The position numbers and the translations under genes were made by a program. Shown one piece after another: positions 18,864 to 27,654 of a DNA stretch of 38,972 bases. The DNA is from Ideonella sp. Lineage in GTDB: Bacteria > Pseudomonadota > Gammaproteobacteria > Burkholderiales > Burkholderiaceae_C. Each line of letters starts with the position of its first letter. Position 1 is the stretch's first letter. Under the pieces are notes generated by a model, which was not told where the DNA came from, ran no database searches, and saw only the letters and a program-made list of their open reading frames with translations. The DNA is taken from NCBI GenBank assembly GCA_016721465.1, contig JADKIA010000005.1:1-38972 (forward strand), written 5' to 3'.

Positions 18864-19199
18864 GGGGTTTGCTCCTTTGGGAACGGGGTGCCCCAACGGC
18901 ACCACCGGCTTGCGCAAAACCCCCAGGTTAACGCAGGCCCCGTGTCGGGCGGCAGATGGTCAACCCTGAAGCTCGACGGCGGGGCGCCCTGACATCGGTT
19001 CCCGGTCGGCGCGATGGCACCCGATTCGCGGCGAGGTCTGGTGCCGGTGTCGCGCGGCCGCGGTCCGCGCGACCAAAGCGTCACGCTCGCGCCGGCTGGA
19101 CGCAGGGCACAGCCGCTGCGATTCGGGCATGGGGCGGTATGCTCGCCGTCATTCACTACAGCCCGCGCGTGTGGACGCGGTCTGCGGGAGTTGACCGCG
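18864..19199. other. Divergent intergenic region without a gene
   Basis: This 336-bp spacer lies between the TAXI gene and the coiled-coil response regulator. It contains the TAXI leader dyad at 18887-18903 and the ribosome site GGGAG at 19186-19190. No promoter pair or small gene was convincing. Confidence 0.5.
18887..18903 (-). promoter_or_regulatory. Leader dyad upstream of the TAXI gene
   Basis: GGTGCC-N5-GGCACC is a perfect 6-bp inverted repeat centred about 32 bp before the start codon and just above the ribosome site. It could be an operator or a leader hairpin. No partner copy was seen elsewhere. Confidence 0.3.
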
Positions 19200-20468
19200 A
19201 TGAAAGAACTTGTGGCCTGGGGCTTGGTGTTCGCGCTGCTGGTGGGCGCCCTCGTGTGGTGGTTGCGCCGACGTGCCCGTCGCGACGAGGCCAACACCAG
19301 CGTGCTCCTGGCGGGCCTGGACGAGTCCACACTGGAGGAGCGAGCGGCCGAGGAGCAGGCCGACGCGGACGCACTGGCCGAGCGCAGGGCCGCCGAGTTG
19401 GCTGCCGAGGCGGCGGAGCGCCGCACCGCCGCGGAAGCGCAACGCCTGGCCGCCGAGCACCGAGCGGCCGAAGAGCGGGACACCGAGCAGCGAGCGGCTG
19501 AAGAGCGTGTCCGCCAGGCCGCCGAAGCGCGGGCCGCCGAGCAGCAGGCGGCCGATGCGCTTGCCCGGCAGGAAGCTCAGCGGCGCGAGGCCGAAGAAGC
19601 CCATCGTGTGGACAGCGAGCGCCACAGGGCCGAGGCCGCTGCGCGCCTCGAGGCCGAGTTGCGTGCCGAGCGCCTGGCTGCCGAACAACGCGCAGCGGCC
19701 GAAGCGCAGCGCCGAGCCGCCGAGGAGGCCGCCAGGCGGGAAGCCGAACAGCGGGCGGAAGAACAGCGTGCCGCTGAAGTGGCGGCGCGCGAGGCGCACG
19801 AGGCGGCCGAGGCCGAAGCGGCCGCCGCGGCGCAAGCCAGGGCGGCACAGGCCGCTGCTGTGCAAGCCGCACGGCAGGCAGAAGAACTCGCGGCAGCGCA
19901 GGCGGCGCAGGCAGCCCATGAGGCCGCGCAGAGGGCGGTGGAGGCCGCCGCCTGGGCGGCGGCCGAACAGGCGGCCAACGAAGAGGCCATGCGCATGGCC
20001 GCCGAGCAAGAAGCGCAGCGGCAACAGCAGGCCTTGCTGGCCCCGCCTGCGCCGCCGGTGGTCGCGCCTCGGCCGGCGCCGAAGCCCCCCGAGCTCACCA
20101 CCGTGATGGTGGCGGACGATTCAAAGGTGGTGCGCGTGAAGACCAGCCGCGTGCTGGCCAAGCACCAGTACCGCATCGTGCTGGCCGAGGACGGCCTGGA
20201 CGCGCTGCGCCAGATCGAGCAGGCGCCGCCCGACGTGCTGATCACCGACGTGGAAATGCCCGGCCTGGACGGCTTCGAACTCACGCGCCGCGTGCGCGCC
20301 GATGCGCGCACGGCCAGCATCCCCATCATCATGGTCACCTCGGCCGATGACACGCTGCGCCAACGGGCCAAGGACGCCGGTGTCGATCTGCTGTTGGGCA
20401 AGCCCTATGACGACGACGCGCTGATCGCCCAGATCGAGGCCAGCCTGGGCCTGACCAGCAGCGCATGA
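19200..20468 (+). CDS. Membrane-anchored coiled-coil protein with C-terminal receiver domain
   Basis: The product is 422 residues. An N-terminal helix (LVAWGLVFALLVGALVWWL, residues about 4-22) with a following RRRARR stop-transfer places the rest in the cytosol. Residues about 45-285 are a long Ala/Glu/Arg-rich TolA-like coiled coil (repeats of the AAEERAAEE kind). A proline hinge (PPAPPVVAPRPAPKPP) leads to a complete receiver (about 300-418) with MVADDSKVV, phospho-acceptor D350 in ITDVEMPG, T in VTSADD and K401 in LGKPYDD. It therefore looks like a CheY/PilG-type receiver held on a membrane stalk. There is no output domain and no kinase gene beside it. The start is ATG 19200, with GGGAG nine bases upstream. 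The Bug gene follows by 64 bp. Confidence 0.85.
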   Translation: MKELVAWGLVFALLVGALVWWLRRRARRDEANTSVLLAGLDESTLEERAAEEQADADALAERRAAELAAEAAERRTAAEAQRLAAEHRAAEERDTEQRAAEERVRQAAEARAAEQQAADALARQEAQRREAEEAHRVDSERHRAEAAARLEAELRAERLAAEQRAAAEAQRRAAEEAARREAEQRAEEQRAAEVAAREAHEAAEAEAAAAAQARAAQAAAVQAARQAEELAAAQAAQAAHEAAQRAVEAAAWAAAEQAANEEAMRMAAEQEAQRQQQALLAPPAPPVVAPRPAPKPPELTTVMVADDSKVVRVKTSRVLAKHQYRIVLAEDGLDALRQIEQAPPDVLITDVEMPGLDGFELTRRVRADARTASIPIIMVTSADDTLRQRAKDAGVDLLLGKPYDDDALIAQIEASLGLTSSA

Positions 20469-20532
20469 CCTGGCGCTGGCGGCGCCATTGCTTCCCTCGA
20501 ACCCGGGCCTCGCCTGCCTGCTGGAGAACGCC

Positions 20533-21519
20533 ATGACCATCACCCGCCGCACTGCCCTCACGGTCACGCTGGGCGCTGGCGCTGCGCTGTCCATCGATCG
20601 CCTGGCCGCGGCACAGTCCGCGTGGCCGCGCCAGTCCATCCGCTTCGTGGTGCCGTTCGCGCCGGGTGGCACCTCGGAGATCGTGGCGCGCACGGTGGCC
20701 AACGAGCTCACCAAGCAGCTGGGCCAGACCGTCTATGTGGACAACAAGGGCGGCGGCGCGGGCCTGCCCGCCATGATCGAGGTGTCCAAGGCCACGCCCG
20801 ACGGCCACACCATCATCCTGGGCCACGTGGGCTCCTTGGCGGTGAACCCCTACATCTTTCCCAACCAGCCATTCGACGTGAACCGGGACTTCATGCCCGT
20901 CACCTTGCTGGCCAAGGTGCCCAACCTGTTCGTGATCCACCCCGACGTGCCGGCGAAGAACTTCCGCGAGTTCGTGGCCCACGTGAAGAAGCACCCCGGC
21001 CAGCTCAACTACGGCTCGGCCGGCAACGCCAGTGCCGGGCACCTGGCGATGGAATACCTGAAGCTGGTGACAGGCATGTTCATCACCCACATCCCATATC
21101 GCGGCACCGGTCCGCAACTCACCGATCTGCTGGCCGGCCGCACCCAGGCCAGTTCGGCCGGCCTGCCGGCCTTGCTGTCACACATCAAGAGCGGCAAGCT
21201 TCGACCCATCGCCGTCGGCACACCGCAGCGCCTGGCGGCCCTGCCCGACGTGCCCACCGTGGCGGAGATGGGGTTCAAGGATTTCGAGACCTCGCAGTGG
21301 TACGGCATCCTGGCGCCGGCGGGCACGCCGGCGGACATCGTCAAGCGCCTGCAGGAGGAATCGCTCAAGGCGCTGAAGTCCAACTCGGTCACCGAGCGCT
21401 TTGCCAGCGACAGCGCCATCGGCGGCGGCGGCCCGCCGGCCGAATTTGCCGCCTACATTGCGCAGCAGCAGAAGATCTGGAAGGAGATCGTCAAGCGCGC
21501 TGGCATCAAGGCGGACTGA
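20533..21519 (+). CDS. Bug-family (TctC-type) periplasmic binding protein
   Basis: The product is 328 residues. The N-terminus ITRRTALTVTLGAGAAL has a twin-arginine-like pair, then a cleavage region near AAAQS. The mature part has the Bug blocks SIRFVVPFAPGGTSEIVART, GLPAMIEVSKATPDGHTI, YGSAGNASAGHLAME and IPYRGTGPQLTDLLAGR. Bug proteins bind carboxylates or amino-acid-like ligands in the periplasm and are greatly expanded in Burkholderiales. No TctA/TctB membrane genes are nearby, so it is an orphan here. The start is ATG 20533, with GGAG six bases upstream. The frame is intact. Confidence 0.93.
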   Translation: MTITRRTALTVTLGAGAALSIDRLAAAQSAWPRQSIRFVVPFAPGGTSEIVARTVANELTKQLGQTVYVDNKGGGAGLPAMIEVSKATPDGHTIILGHVGSLAVNPYIFPNQPFDVNRDFMPVTLLAKVPNLFVIHPDVPAKNFREFVAHVKKHPGQLNYGSAGNASAGHLAMEYLKLVTGMFITHIPYRGTGPQLTDLLAGRTQASSAGLPALLSHIKSGKLRPIAVGTPQRLAALPDVPTVAEMGFKDFETSQWYGILAPAGTPADIVKRLQEESLKALKSNSVTERFASDSAIGGGGPPAEFAAYIAQQQKIWKEIVKRAGIKAD

Positions 21520-21546
21520 GTTCGTGCTGCCCACGGACACGCAGGC

Positions 21547-21582
21547 CTGGTAACCAGCTGGTAACGGCAGCGCACCTACAAC
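21547..21582 (+). promoter_or_regulatory. SARP-type direct-repeat operator and -10 of the AfsR-like gene
   Basis: Two copies of CTGGTAAC start at 21547 and 21558, an 11-bp period that puts both on one face of the helix. Eleven bases after the second GTAAC comes TACAAC at 21577-21582 (4 of 6 to TATAAT). No good -35 hexamer is present; the repeats occupy its place, as in actinobacterial SARP-activated promoters. The same layout occurs at 25053-25088. The start codon is at 21656. Confidence 0.65.
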
Positions 21583-21655
21583 ACAATCCACGGCGTCATC
21601 ACCGGGTCCTGGTCGCATTGACCGAGACCGGCGATGACCCGGGGGATCGTGGACG

Positions 21656-24600
21656 ATGACGTCAGCAGCCGTGCCCGCCGTGTCCGGTCGACCAGCGCAA
21701 CAGCATTGGCGTGTGTGCCTGCTCGGCTTGCCCTGCCTGGTCGGTGATGATCCTGCTGTCATGGTCAGGCTCTCGCCGAAGGATGCAGCATTGCTGGCGG
21801 TGGTGGCGCTCGATGGCCCATTGGCCACAGACCATGTCGCGGCGCTGATCTGGCCCGATCTGGAACGCAGGAAGGCCGACACCAACCTGCGCCAGCGCCT
21901 GTTCAGGATGCGGCGCGAGATTGGCACCAACCTGATCGTCAGTGGCGCCTTGTTGCGGCTCGGCCCGCAGGTGCAGACCGATCTGGCCCCCACCTTGTTG
22001 CGCATTGGTACCGATGAGCATGCTGGCCATGAGGCATTCCTCGGTGATCTGGACTTCGAAGACCAAGCCGAGCTCGCCAGCTGGGTTCACCAAGCGCGAC
22101 GACGATGGCGCGAGCAGCGCGATGCCGCACTGGCCGCTGCCGCCGCCCAATGCGAGGCGAGCGGAGCCATCGCGCGTTGCCTGGTCTACGCCCAGCGCCT
22201 GATCGACAGCGACCCCATGTCAGAACACGCCCAGCGCCGCGTGATGCGCTTGCATTACCTGCGTGGCGATTGCAGTGCGGCGATCGCCGCTTTCGAGCGC
22301 TTCGAGCTCAAGTTGAAGGACGAGCTCGGTGCGCGGCCGTCCGCCGAAACGGTGGAATTGCTCCAGACCATCGAGCGCGGTGCGGCCACGCTGCCGGTGC
22401 GCCGCGCCGTCGTGCCGGCCAGCCTGAGCCGGCCGCCGCGCCTGATCGGTCGGGAGGCCGATTCCGCAGCACTGGCCCGCGCCTGGTCTGGCCGGCGCGC
22501 GTTTGCCCTGCAGGGCGAGGCGGGCATTGGCAAGACCCGCTTGCTGCAGGATCTGGTCGCTCGCAACGACGGGGTGGTCATGGTGCAGGCGCGACCCGGT
22601 GACGCCGGAATCGCCTATGCCGTGTTGGCGCGTTTGCTGCGGGCCGTGCTGGGACGGCATGGCATCGCACCCGACGATGCGCGGCGCCGGGAACTCGCCC
22701 TGTTGCTGCCCGAGCTGGGCGCCGCGGTCGCCGTGTCGGGCCAGGCGCAGCGCCTGCTGTTGCACCGCGCCGTGGACGCGACACTGGCCGACGCGGTTCG
22801 CCTCGACCTGCGCGCCGTCATCGTCGACGACCTGCACTTCGCGGACGACGCGAGCATTGAACTCATCCAATCGCTGTCGCACTCGGAGGCCCTGTCGGGG
22901 CTGAACTGGGGTTTCGCGCAACGGCCAGCGGACGCGGGAACGGCGGCCAGGGCGTTGAGAACCGCACTGGAGGAGTCGCAGCGACTGGAGTTGGTGTCGC
23001 TGGCCCCGCTGGACACGGCACAAACGGCCAGGTTGATCGACTCGCTGGCCTTGCCGGGCTTCGATGCTGGGTGCCTGGCACCGGCGCTGCTGACACACAC
23101 CGGCGGCAATCCGATGTTCGTGCTCGAGACCTTGAAGGACATGCTGCTGTCCGGACACGTGCAGGGCACGGATCGACTGCCGCAACCGACCACGGTCGCA
23201 GCGCTGGTGGAACGACGCTTGGCGCAACTTTCGCCGGCCGGCCTCAAGCTGGCGCGCACCGCAGCACTGGCGGGCGCCAACTTTTCTGCGGAACTGGCCG
23301 CCGCTGTGCTCGAGGCTCATCCGCTCGATCTGGCCGAGCCCTGGCGCGAACTCGAATCGGCGCAAGTGCTGCGCGAAAGTGCGTTCGCACACGACCTGAT
23401 CGGCGAGGCCACGAGGGCGTCGGTGCCCTTGCCGATTGCGCAGTTGCTGCACCGACGCATCGCCCAGTATCTTCAGGCCCGGCATGCACCGCCCGCAAGC
23501 ATCGCGCCTCATTGGGCCGGCGCCCTCGAATGGGCGCTGGCCGGTCAGGCACACGCGCAGGCGGCACGCCTCGCCCAGAATGCCTCGCAGCGTGGCCACG
23601 AAGTCGAGCAGTGGCAACAGGCGCGCCTGTGCTTCGACCAGGCTGGTGACAGCGAGCGATCGTTCGACGCGCGCTGCGACAGTGTGCAGGCCATCATCGT
23701 GGTGCATGGTGTCGCACAAGCGGTCGGGATGATCGATTCGCTGCTGTCGGATGCCACCTCGGATCGACAACGTGCATCCGCCTGGACGGCGCGTGCCACC
23801 GCTGCGCTGATGTCCGCCAACTACCCGCTTGGCATCGCAGCGGCCGTGCGTGCGGCTGAATTGGCCCAGCAGCTCGAATCGCCTTGGCCGCGCTTCGAGG
23901 CTGCGCGACTGCATGCGGTCGGCCTGGCCCAGGCCGGACGCGCCATCGAGGGCCTGGCCGTCATCGAAGCGTTCCGAGAACAGGTCGAGCGCGACGGCGA
24001 TGCGGCGCAGAGGGGTCACTTCTGGGCCGACTGCGCCTACGTCTTGAACACCGCACGGCGACTGCGTGACACGGCGGTCGCGCTGGAGCGAGCCATGGCC
24101 AATGCCAAGGCGCTGGGCGACCTGGCCGAACTGGCCACCCTCACATCGAACCTTGCCACCGTCAAAGGCAACCTGGGCAACGTGGACGAGGCGCTGACCC
24201 TGGCTCGACGGGCTTGGGCATTGCAGAACGAACTGGGCATCACGGGCGGGCCGACCGGCGGTGTGGTTGAAACCTATGTGGGCCTGTATTGCGGCATGGT
24301 TGGGCGCTACGACGAGGCGCTGGAGCGGCTCGATGGCGCGCTGGCAGGCTTTCAACGCGATGACCAGGTTCTGTGGATTGCCGTGGCGAGTAACCACAAG
24401 GCCCAGTTGCTGATCGACCTGGGCCAATTCGCGCGCGCACGGCAGGCGCTCGAATACCAGCCACCGGCGGTCGAATCGGTGCAGGCTCGTCGGGCCACGG
24501 TGGCGGCGCGCATCGATCGTGCCCTTGGCCAGGACGGCGAGCGCGAGTTGAGTGGTGCGTTGCGGTTGCTTGAGCGGGGCGGTGACGCGCATGTGCGCAT

Positions 24601-25030
24601 GCAAGCGCTGCTCGATCTGGCGACGACGCTCGAGCCGGGTGCTGCGATTGAGCGCTGCGACGAAGTGCAGCAAATGGCAGGCGACCTCGAATTCGGCGGC
24701 GTCTCGATGCGCGCGGGCCTGCTGCGCTCGCTCGCGTTGCTGGGCGCACGGCGCTCCGCCGATGCATTGGCGCAGTTGCGCGAATTGCTGCCTCGACTGG
24801 ACCAGGTGCAGCCGGCCGACATGTACCTGCCGCAGGCCTGGTGGATTGCCGTCCAGGTGTTCGAAGCCAGTGGCGTCCGCGACGAGGCCGCGATGGCATT
24901 GGCGCGGGGTGCGCGCTGGATTCATCAGGTGGCTTTGCCAAGGGTGCCCGAGGCTTTTCGTGACAGCTTCCTGCATCGCAATGCCACCAACCGCGCCCTG
25001 CTCGCTGCCGCCGGTCGGCAGTGGCCCTGA
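21656..25030 (+). CDS. AfsR/SARP-like regulator: winged helix, BTAD, AAA ATPase, TPR
   Basis: The product is 1124 residues with an intact frame. Residues about 18-110 form an OmpR-type winged helix (WRVCLLGLPCLV at the start; AALIWPDLERRKADTNLRQR, typical of SARPs). Residues about 115-245 form the BTAD helical domain (SDPMSEHAQRRVMRLHYLRG, then FERFELKLKDELGARPS). An AAA/STAND ATPase follows, with Walker A GEAGIGKTR near 286 and Walker B VIVDDLHFAD near 388. The C-terminal half (about 570-1120) is TPR-like helical repeat. Such proteins activate promoters bearing direct repeats, with the ATPase-TPR part as a signal-dependent switch. The start is ATG 21656, with GGGGGAT about ten bases upstream. 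The same repeat architecture lies upstream of this gene and of the next, which suggests autoregulation and control of the Calx-beta gene. Confidence 0.9.
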   Translation: MTSAAVPAVSGRPAQQHWRVCLLGLPCLVGDDPAVMVRLSPKDAALLAVVALDGPLATDHVAALIWPDLERRKADTNLRQRLFRMRREIGTNLIVSGALLRLGPQVQTDLAPTLLRIGTDEHAGHEAFLGDLDFEDQAELASWVHQARRRWREQRDAALAAAAAQCEASGAIARCLVYAQRLIDSDPMSEHAQRRVMRLHYLRGDCSAAIAAFERFELKLKDELGARPSAETVELLQTIERGAATLPVRRAVVPASLSRPPRLIGREADSAALARAWSGRRAFALQGEAGIGKTRLLQDLVARNDGVVMVQARPGDAGIAYAVLARLLRAVLGRHGIAPDDARRRELALLLPELGAAVAVSGQAQRLLLHRAVDATLADAVRLDLRAVIVDDLHFADDASIELIQSLSHSEALSGLNWGFAQRPADAGTAARALRTALEESQRLELVSLAPLDTAQTARLIDSLALPGFDAGCLAPALLTHTGGNPMFVLETLKDMLLSGHVQGTDRLPQPTTVAALVERRLAQLSPAGLKLARTAALAGANFSAELAAAVLEAHPLDLAEPWRELESAQVLRESAFAHDLIGEATRASVPLPIAQLLHRRIAQYLQARHAPPASIAPHWAGALEWALAGQAHAQAARLAQNASQRGHEVEQWQQARLCFDQAGDSERSFDARCDSVQAIIVVHGVAQAVGMIDSLLSDATSDRQRASAWTARATAALMSANYPLGIAAAVRAAELAQQLESPWPRFEAARLHAVGLAQAGRAIEGLAVIEAFREQVERDGDAAQRGHFWADCAYVLNTARRLRDTAVALERAMANAKALGDLAELATLTSNLATVKGNLGNVDEALTLARRAWALQNELGITGGPTGGVVETYVGLYCGMVGRYDEALERLDGALAGFQRDDQVLWIAVASNHKAQLLIDLGQFARARQALEYQPPAVESVQARRATVAARIDRALGQDGERELSGALRLLERGGDAHVRMQALLDLATTLEPGAAIERCDEVQQMAGDLEFGGVSMRAGLLRSLALLGARRSADALAQLRELLPRLDQVQPADMYLPQAWWIAVQVFEASGVRDEAAMALARGARWIHQVALPRVPEAFRDSFLHRNATNRALLAAAGRQWP

Positions 25031-25052
25031 TGGGCCCAGGGCCCTGACCCGC

Positions 25053-25088
25053 GCAGTAACACCGCGGTAACGGGGGGGTGCCTAAATT
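25053..25088 (+). promoter_or_regulatory. SARP-type direct-repeat operator and -10 of the Calx-beta gene
   Basis: GCAGTAAC at 25053 and GCGGTAAC at 25064 form a direct repeat with an 11-bp period. Eleven bases after the second GTAAC comes TAAATT at 25083-25088 (4 of 6 to TATAAT). The spacing of all three elements is identical to the copy at 21547-21582. The start codon is at 25186, leaving a leader of about 90 bases. Confidence 0.65.
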
Positions 25089-25185
25089 GGCCCTCGGATC
25101 CGGGCGATGGTCGCCCGGATCGGTGACGCTCCGTCGAGCGTCCCAACAGTCCGGGAGTCGCCAATGGCGCTCCGAGGAGGATGCC

Positions 25186-26870
25186 ATGTCCTATCTCTAT
25201 GTGAACAACGTCGCGGTGTCGGAAAGTGCAACTGCGGTTGATTTCGTGGTCCGACTCGATGCGCCGTCACTCAATCAAGTCACGGTCAATTTTTCGACCG
25301 CCAACGGCACGGCAGTCGGCAACAGCGACGTGATCGGCCAGGCCGGCACGTTGACCTTTGCTCCCGGTGAAACGAGCAAGTCGATTCACGTGCTGTTGCT
25401 CGACGGCACGGTGGCCGAGCGGACCGAGGCCTTCTGGCTCAACCTCTCCAGCGCGGTCAACGCCACGATCACTCAGGCGAGCGCGACCGCCACGATCTTC
25501 GACAATGACGGTACACCGGGCACGCCGGCCATTTCGGTCAGTGATGTCGTGGTCGATGAGTCTGGCAAGACAGCGACGTTCCTCGTGTCCCTGGACAAGC
25601 CGTCGATCCTGCCGGTGTCGGTCAGCTACGGCACCACCAGTGACACTGCGTTCACGGCACAGGACTTCGTCGGCGCGAACGGAATCCTGAACTTTGTGCC
25701 CGGCGAGATGGTCAAGGCCGTGACCGTCGACCTGATCAATGACTTGATCGCGGAGAACGACGAGTTCTTCAAGCTGGTGCTGGCCAACCCGAGTGCTGCC
25801 ACGATGGCCGACCCAATCGGCGTGGCGATGATCGGACACAACGATGCGCCGCCGACCAGCACGCCACAGATTCTGCTCACGCCGGTGGCTGTCGGCGAAA
25901 ATCAGTCCAGTGCCGATTTCTTGGTGCAACTGAGCGCGCCGTCGCTCAATGAAGTGCGGGTGGACTTCTCTACCGCCAATGGCACCGCGGTCGGAAACTC
26001 GGATGTCCAGGGTCGAACCGGCACGCTGGTGTTTGCGCCGGGCGAAACGACCGGCTCGGTTCGCGTGCTGCTGCTCGACGACACCGTCGCGGAGCAGGCG
26101 CAGGCCTTCTGGCTCAATCTGAGCGGCCCGGTCAATGCCACCCTCGCACAGGCGAGCACCACAGCGACGATCTACGACAACGACGGCACCACGGGTACTC
26201 CTGCGATCTCCATCGCGGACATGGCGGTCGATGAGAGCACCAACATTGCCCGCTTTTCGGTCTGGCTCGATCGCCCGTCGACCTCGACCGTGACAGTGCG
26301 CTACAGCACCGCTGACGATACCGCCAAAGCGGGACAGGATTTCCTGGCCGGCGCCGGCACGCTGAGCTTCGCACCGGGCGAGGTGGTCAAGACAGTGGCC
26401 GTCGACATCGTCAACGACGCACTCGCCGAGGTCGATGAGTCGTTCCAGGTGCTGCTGAGCGGTGCGTCCAACGCCACGATCGCAGACGGTGTCGGGGCCG
26501 GCATGATCGGGCGCAGCGACACCGCATTGGTCAGCCAACCGCAAGTGTTGCTCGGGCCCGTGGTGGTCAGTGAAGGCGACACCAGTGCGGACTTCTTGGT
26601 TCAGTTGAGCGCACCGTCCGCCAATCAAGTGCGCGTGAATTTTTCGACCGCCAATGGCACGGCGGTCGGGAATTCGGATGTGCAGGGTCGCACCGGCACG
26701 CTCAGTTTCGAGCCGGGCCAGACGACGCAGACCGTGCGAGTGCTGCTGCTCAATGACACGGTGGTCGAGCAAACGGAGGCGTTCTGGCTCGATCTGTCGG
26801 GGGCGGTCAACGCGACGATTCCGCAGGCGCGCATGTCTGCGACCATCATCGACAACGACGGCGCCACGAC
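25186..26870 (+). repeat. 675-bp super-repeat of paired Calx-beta domains
   Basis: The codon for the Phe of FSTANGT falls at 25291, 25966 and 26641, exactly 675 bp (225 codons) apart each time. The intervening B-type domains are also 675 bp apart (about 25621 and 26296). The array therefore grew by duplication of an A+B pair, with the last B absent. Copies are diverged at the third codon positions. Confidence 0.85.
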
Positions 26871-27645
26871 CTACAGCTACGGCATCGGCAACGATCAATA
26901 CACGGTGGCCAGCGTCTCCGACCGCATTGCGGAGAGCGTGAACGGTGGCATCGACACGGCCCGTTCGAGCGTCAGCTACAGCCTGCCAGACAACGTCGAG
27001 AACCTGGTGCTCTCGGGGGCCGCACTCAGCGGCTTCGGCAATGCCGGCAACAACATCTTTCGCGGCACCTCCGTCAACAACACCTTCGATGGCAAGGAGG
27101 GCATCGACACGGTGGTCTTCTCCGGGCCTCGGGCGTCCTATGCACTGGTCGGCGACACGGCATTGCGCACGGTTTCGGGTGGCGTGGACGGCACCGACAC
27201 GCTATTCTCGATCGAGCGGCTGCAGTTCAGCGACCAGATCCTGGCCAGCGACACCTTGCTCGACGGCAACACCTACAAAGCCTATGCCATGATCAACGCG
27301 GCATTCGATCGCGCACCGTCAGCGCAGGAATTGAGCCAATGGACCGCGCAACTCGATCGGCTGGGTGGCAACACACGCGATCTGGCGCAGACCATGATCA
27401 ACTTCTACGCGCCAGGCGTGCCCAACGAGGTTCTGGTCGCCCACCTCTGGAGCACGATCATCGAGACACCGATTCCGCCGGACATGCTGAGCTATTTCGT
27501 CGGCCTGGTCGCGAACGGCACCTTCACCCAGGCCTCGCTGCTCGAGCGCGTGGCCGTCATTGACGAGAACGCCATCGAGGTCGTGGGCATCATCGGCCAG
27601 ACCCTGCCACTGGATCCGGCCTGGTTCCCGATTCCGGGCGGCTGA
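25186..27645 (+). CDS. Calx-beta repeat / RTX-like / DUF4214 protein, probable type I secretion substrate
   Basis: The product is 819 residues with no N-terminal signal peptide. Five Calx-beta domains occupy about 1-565 in two alternating types, A-B-A-B-A. A-type units repeat FSTANGTAVGNSD at residues 36, 261 and 486, and each ends in a DNDG calcium motif. B-type units have AQDFVGANG or GQDFLAGAG. Next comes an RTX-like segment (FGNAGNNIFRGTSVNNTFDG, then GIDTVVFSG, about 620-660) and a C-terminal DUF4214-like helical part (AYAMINAAFDRAPSAQELSQW). This order is common in calcium-binding surface or secreted proteins exported by ABC-type (type I) systems; no exporter is in the window. The start is ATG 25186, with AGGAGG five bases upstream; the GTG at 25078 lies inside the promoter. 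The stop is 9 bp from the convergent napC stop. Confidence 0.88.
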   Translation: MSYLYVNNVAVSESATAVDFVVRLDAPSLNQVTVNFSTANGTAVGNSDVIGQAGTLTFAPGETSKSIHVLLLDGTVAERTEAFWLNLSSAVNATITQASATATIFDNDGTPGTPAISVSDVVVDESGKTATFLVSLDKPSILPVSVSYGTTSDTAFTAQDFVGANGILNFVPGEMVKAVTVDLINDLIAENDEFFKLVLANPSAATMADPIGVAMIGHNDAPPTSTPQILLTPVAVGENQSSADFLVQLSAPSLNEVRVDFSTANGTAVGNSDVQGRTGTLVFAPGETTGSVRVLLLDDTVAEQAQAFWLNLSGPVNATLAQASTTATIYDNDGTTGTPAISIADMAVDESTNIARFSVWLDRPSTSTVTVRYSTADDTAKAGQDFLAGAGTLSFAPGEVVKTVAVDIVNDALAEVDESFQVLLSGASNATIADGVGAGMIGRSDTALVSQPQVLLGPVVVSEGDTSADFLVQLSAPSANQVRVNFSTANGTAVGNSDVQGRTGTLSFEPGQTTQTVRVLLLNDTVVEQTEAFWLDLSGAVNATIPQARMSATIIDNDGATTYSYGIGNDQYTVASVSDRIAESVNGGIDTARSSVSYSLPDNVENLVLSGAALSGFGNAGNNIFRGTSVNNTFDGKEGIDTVVFSGPRASYALVGDTALRTVSGGVDGTDTLFSIERLQFSDQILASDTLLDGNTYKAYAMINAAFDRAPSAQELSQWTAQLDRLGGNTRDLAQTMINFYAPGVPNEVLVAHLWSTIIETPIPPDMLSYFVGLVANGTFTQASLLERVAVIDENAIEVVGIIGQTLPLDPAWFPIPGG

Positions 27646-27654
27646 GCTGCTCGA

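Noticed and set aside
22220..24976. 918-codon open frame on the minus strand
   Set aside because: It lies opposite the intact AfsR-like gene, has no recognisable domain, and results from high third-position GC.
25034..25047. GGGCCC-rich palindrome after the AfsR-like gene as a terminator
   Set aside because: Short stem, no T-run, and overlap with the next promoter region.
25078..25185. GTG start for the Calx-beta protein at 25078
   Set aside because: It falls in the predicted promoter; AGGAGG before ATG 25186 decides the start.
25267..26898. 543-codon open frame on the minus strand
   Set aside because: It mirrors the Calx-beta repeats and has no start site or family match.
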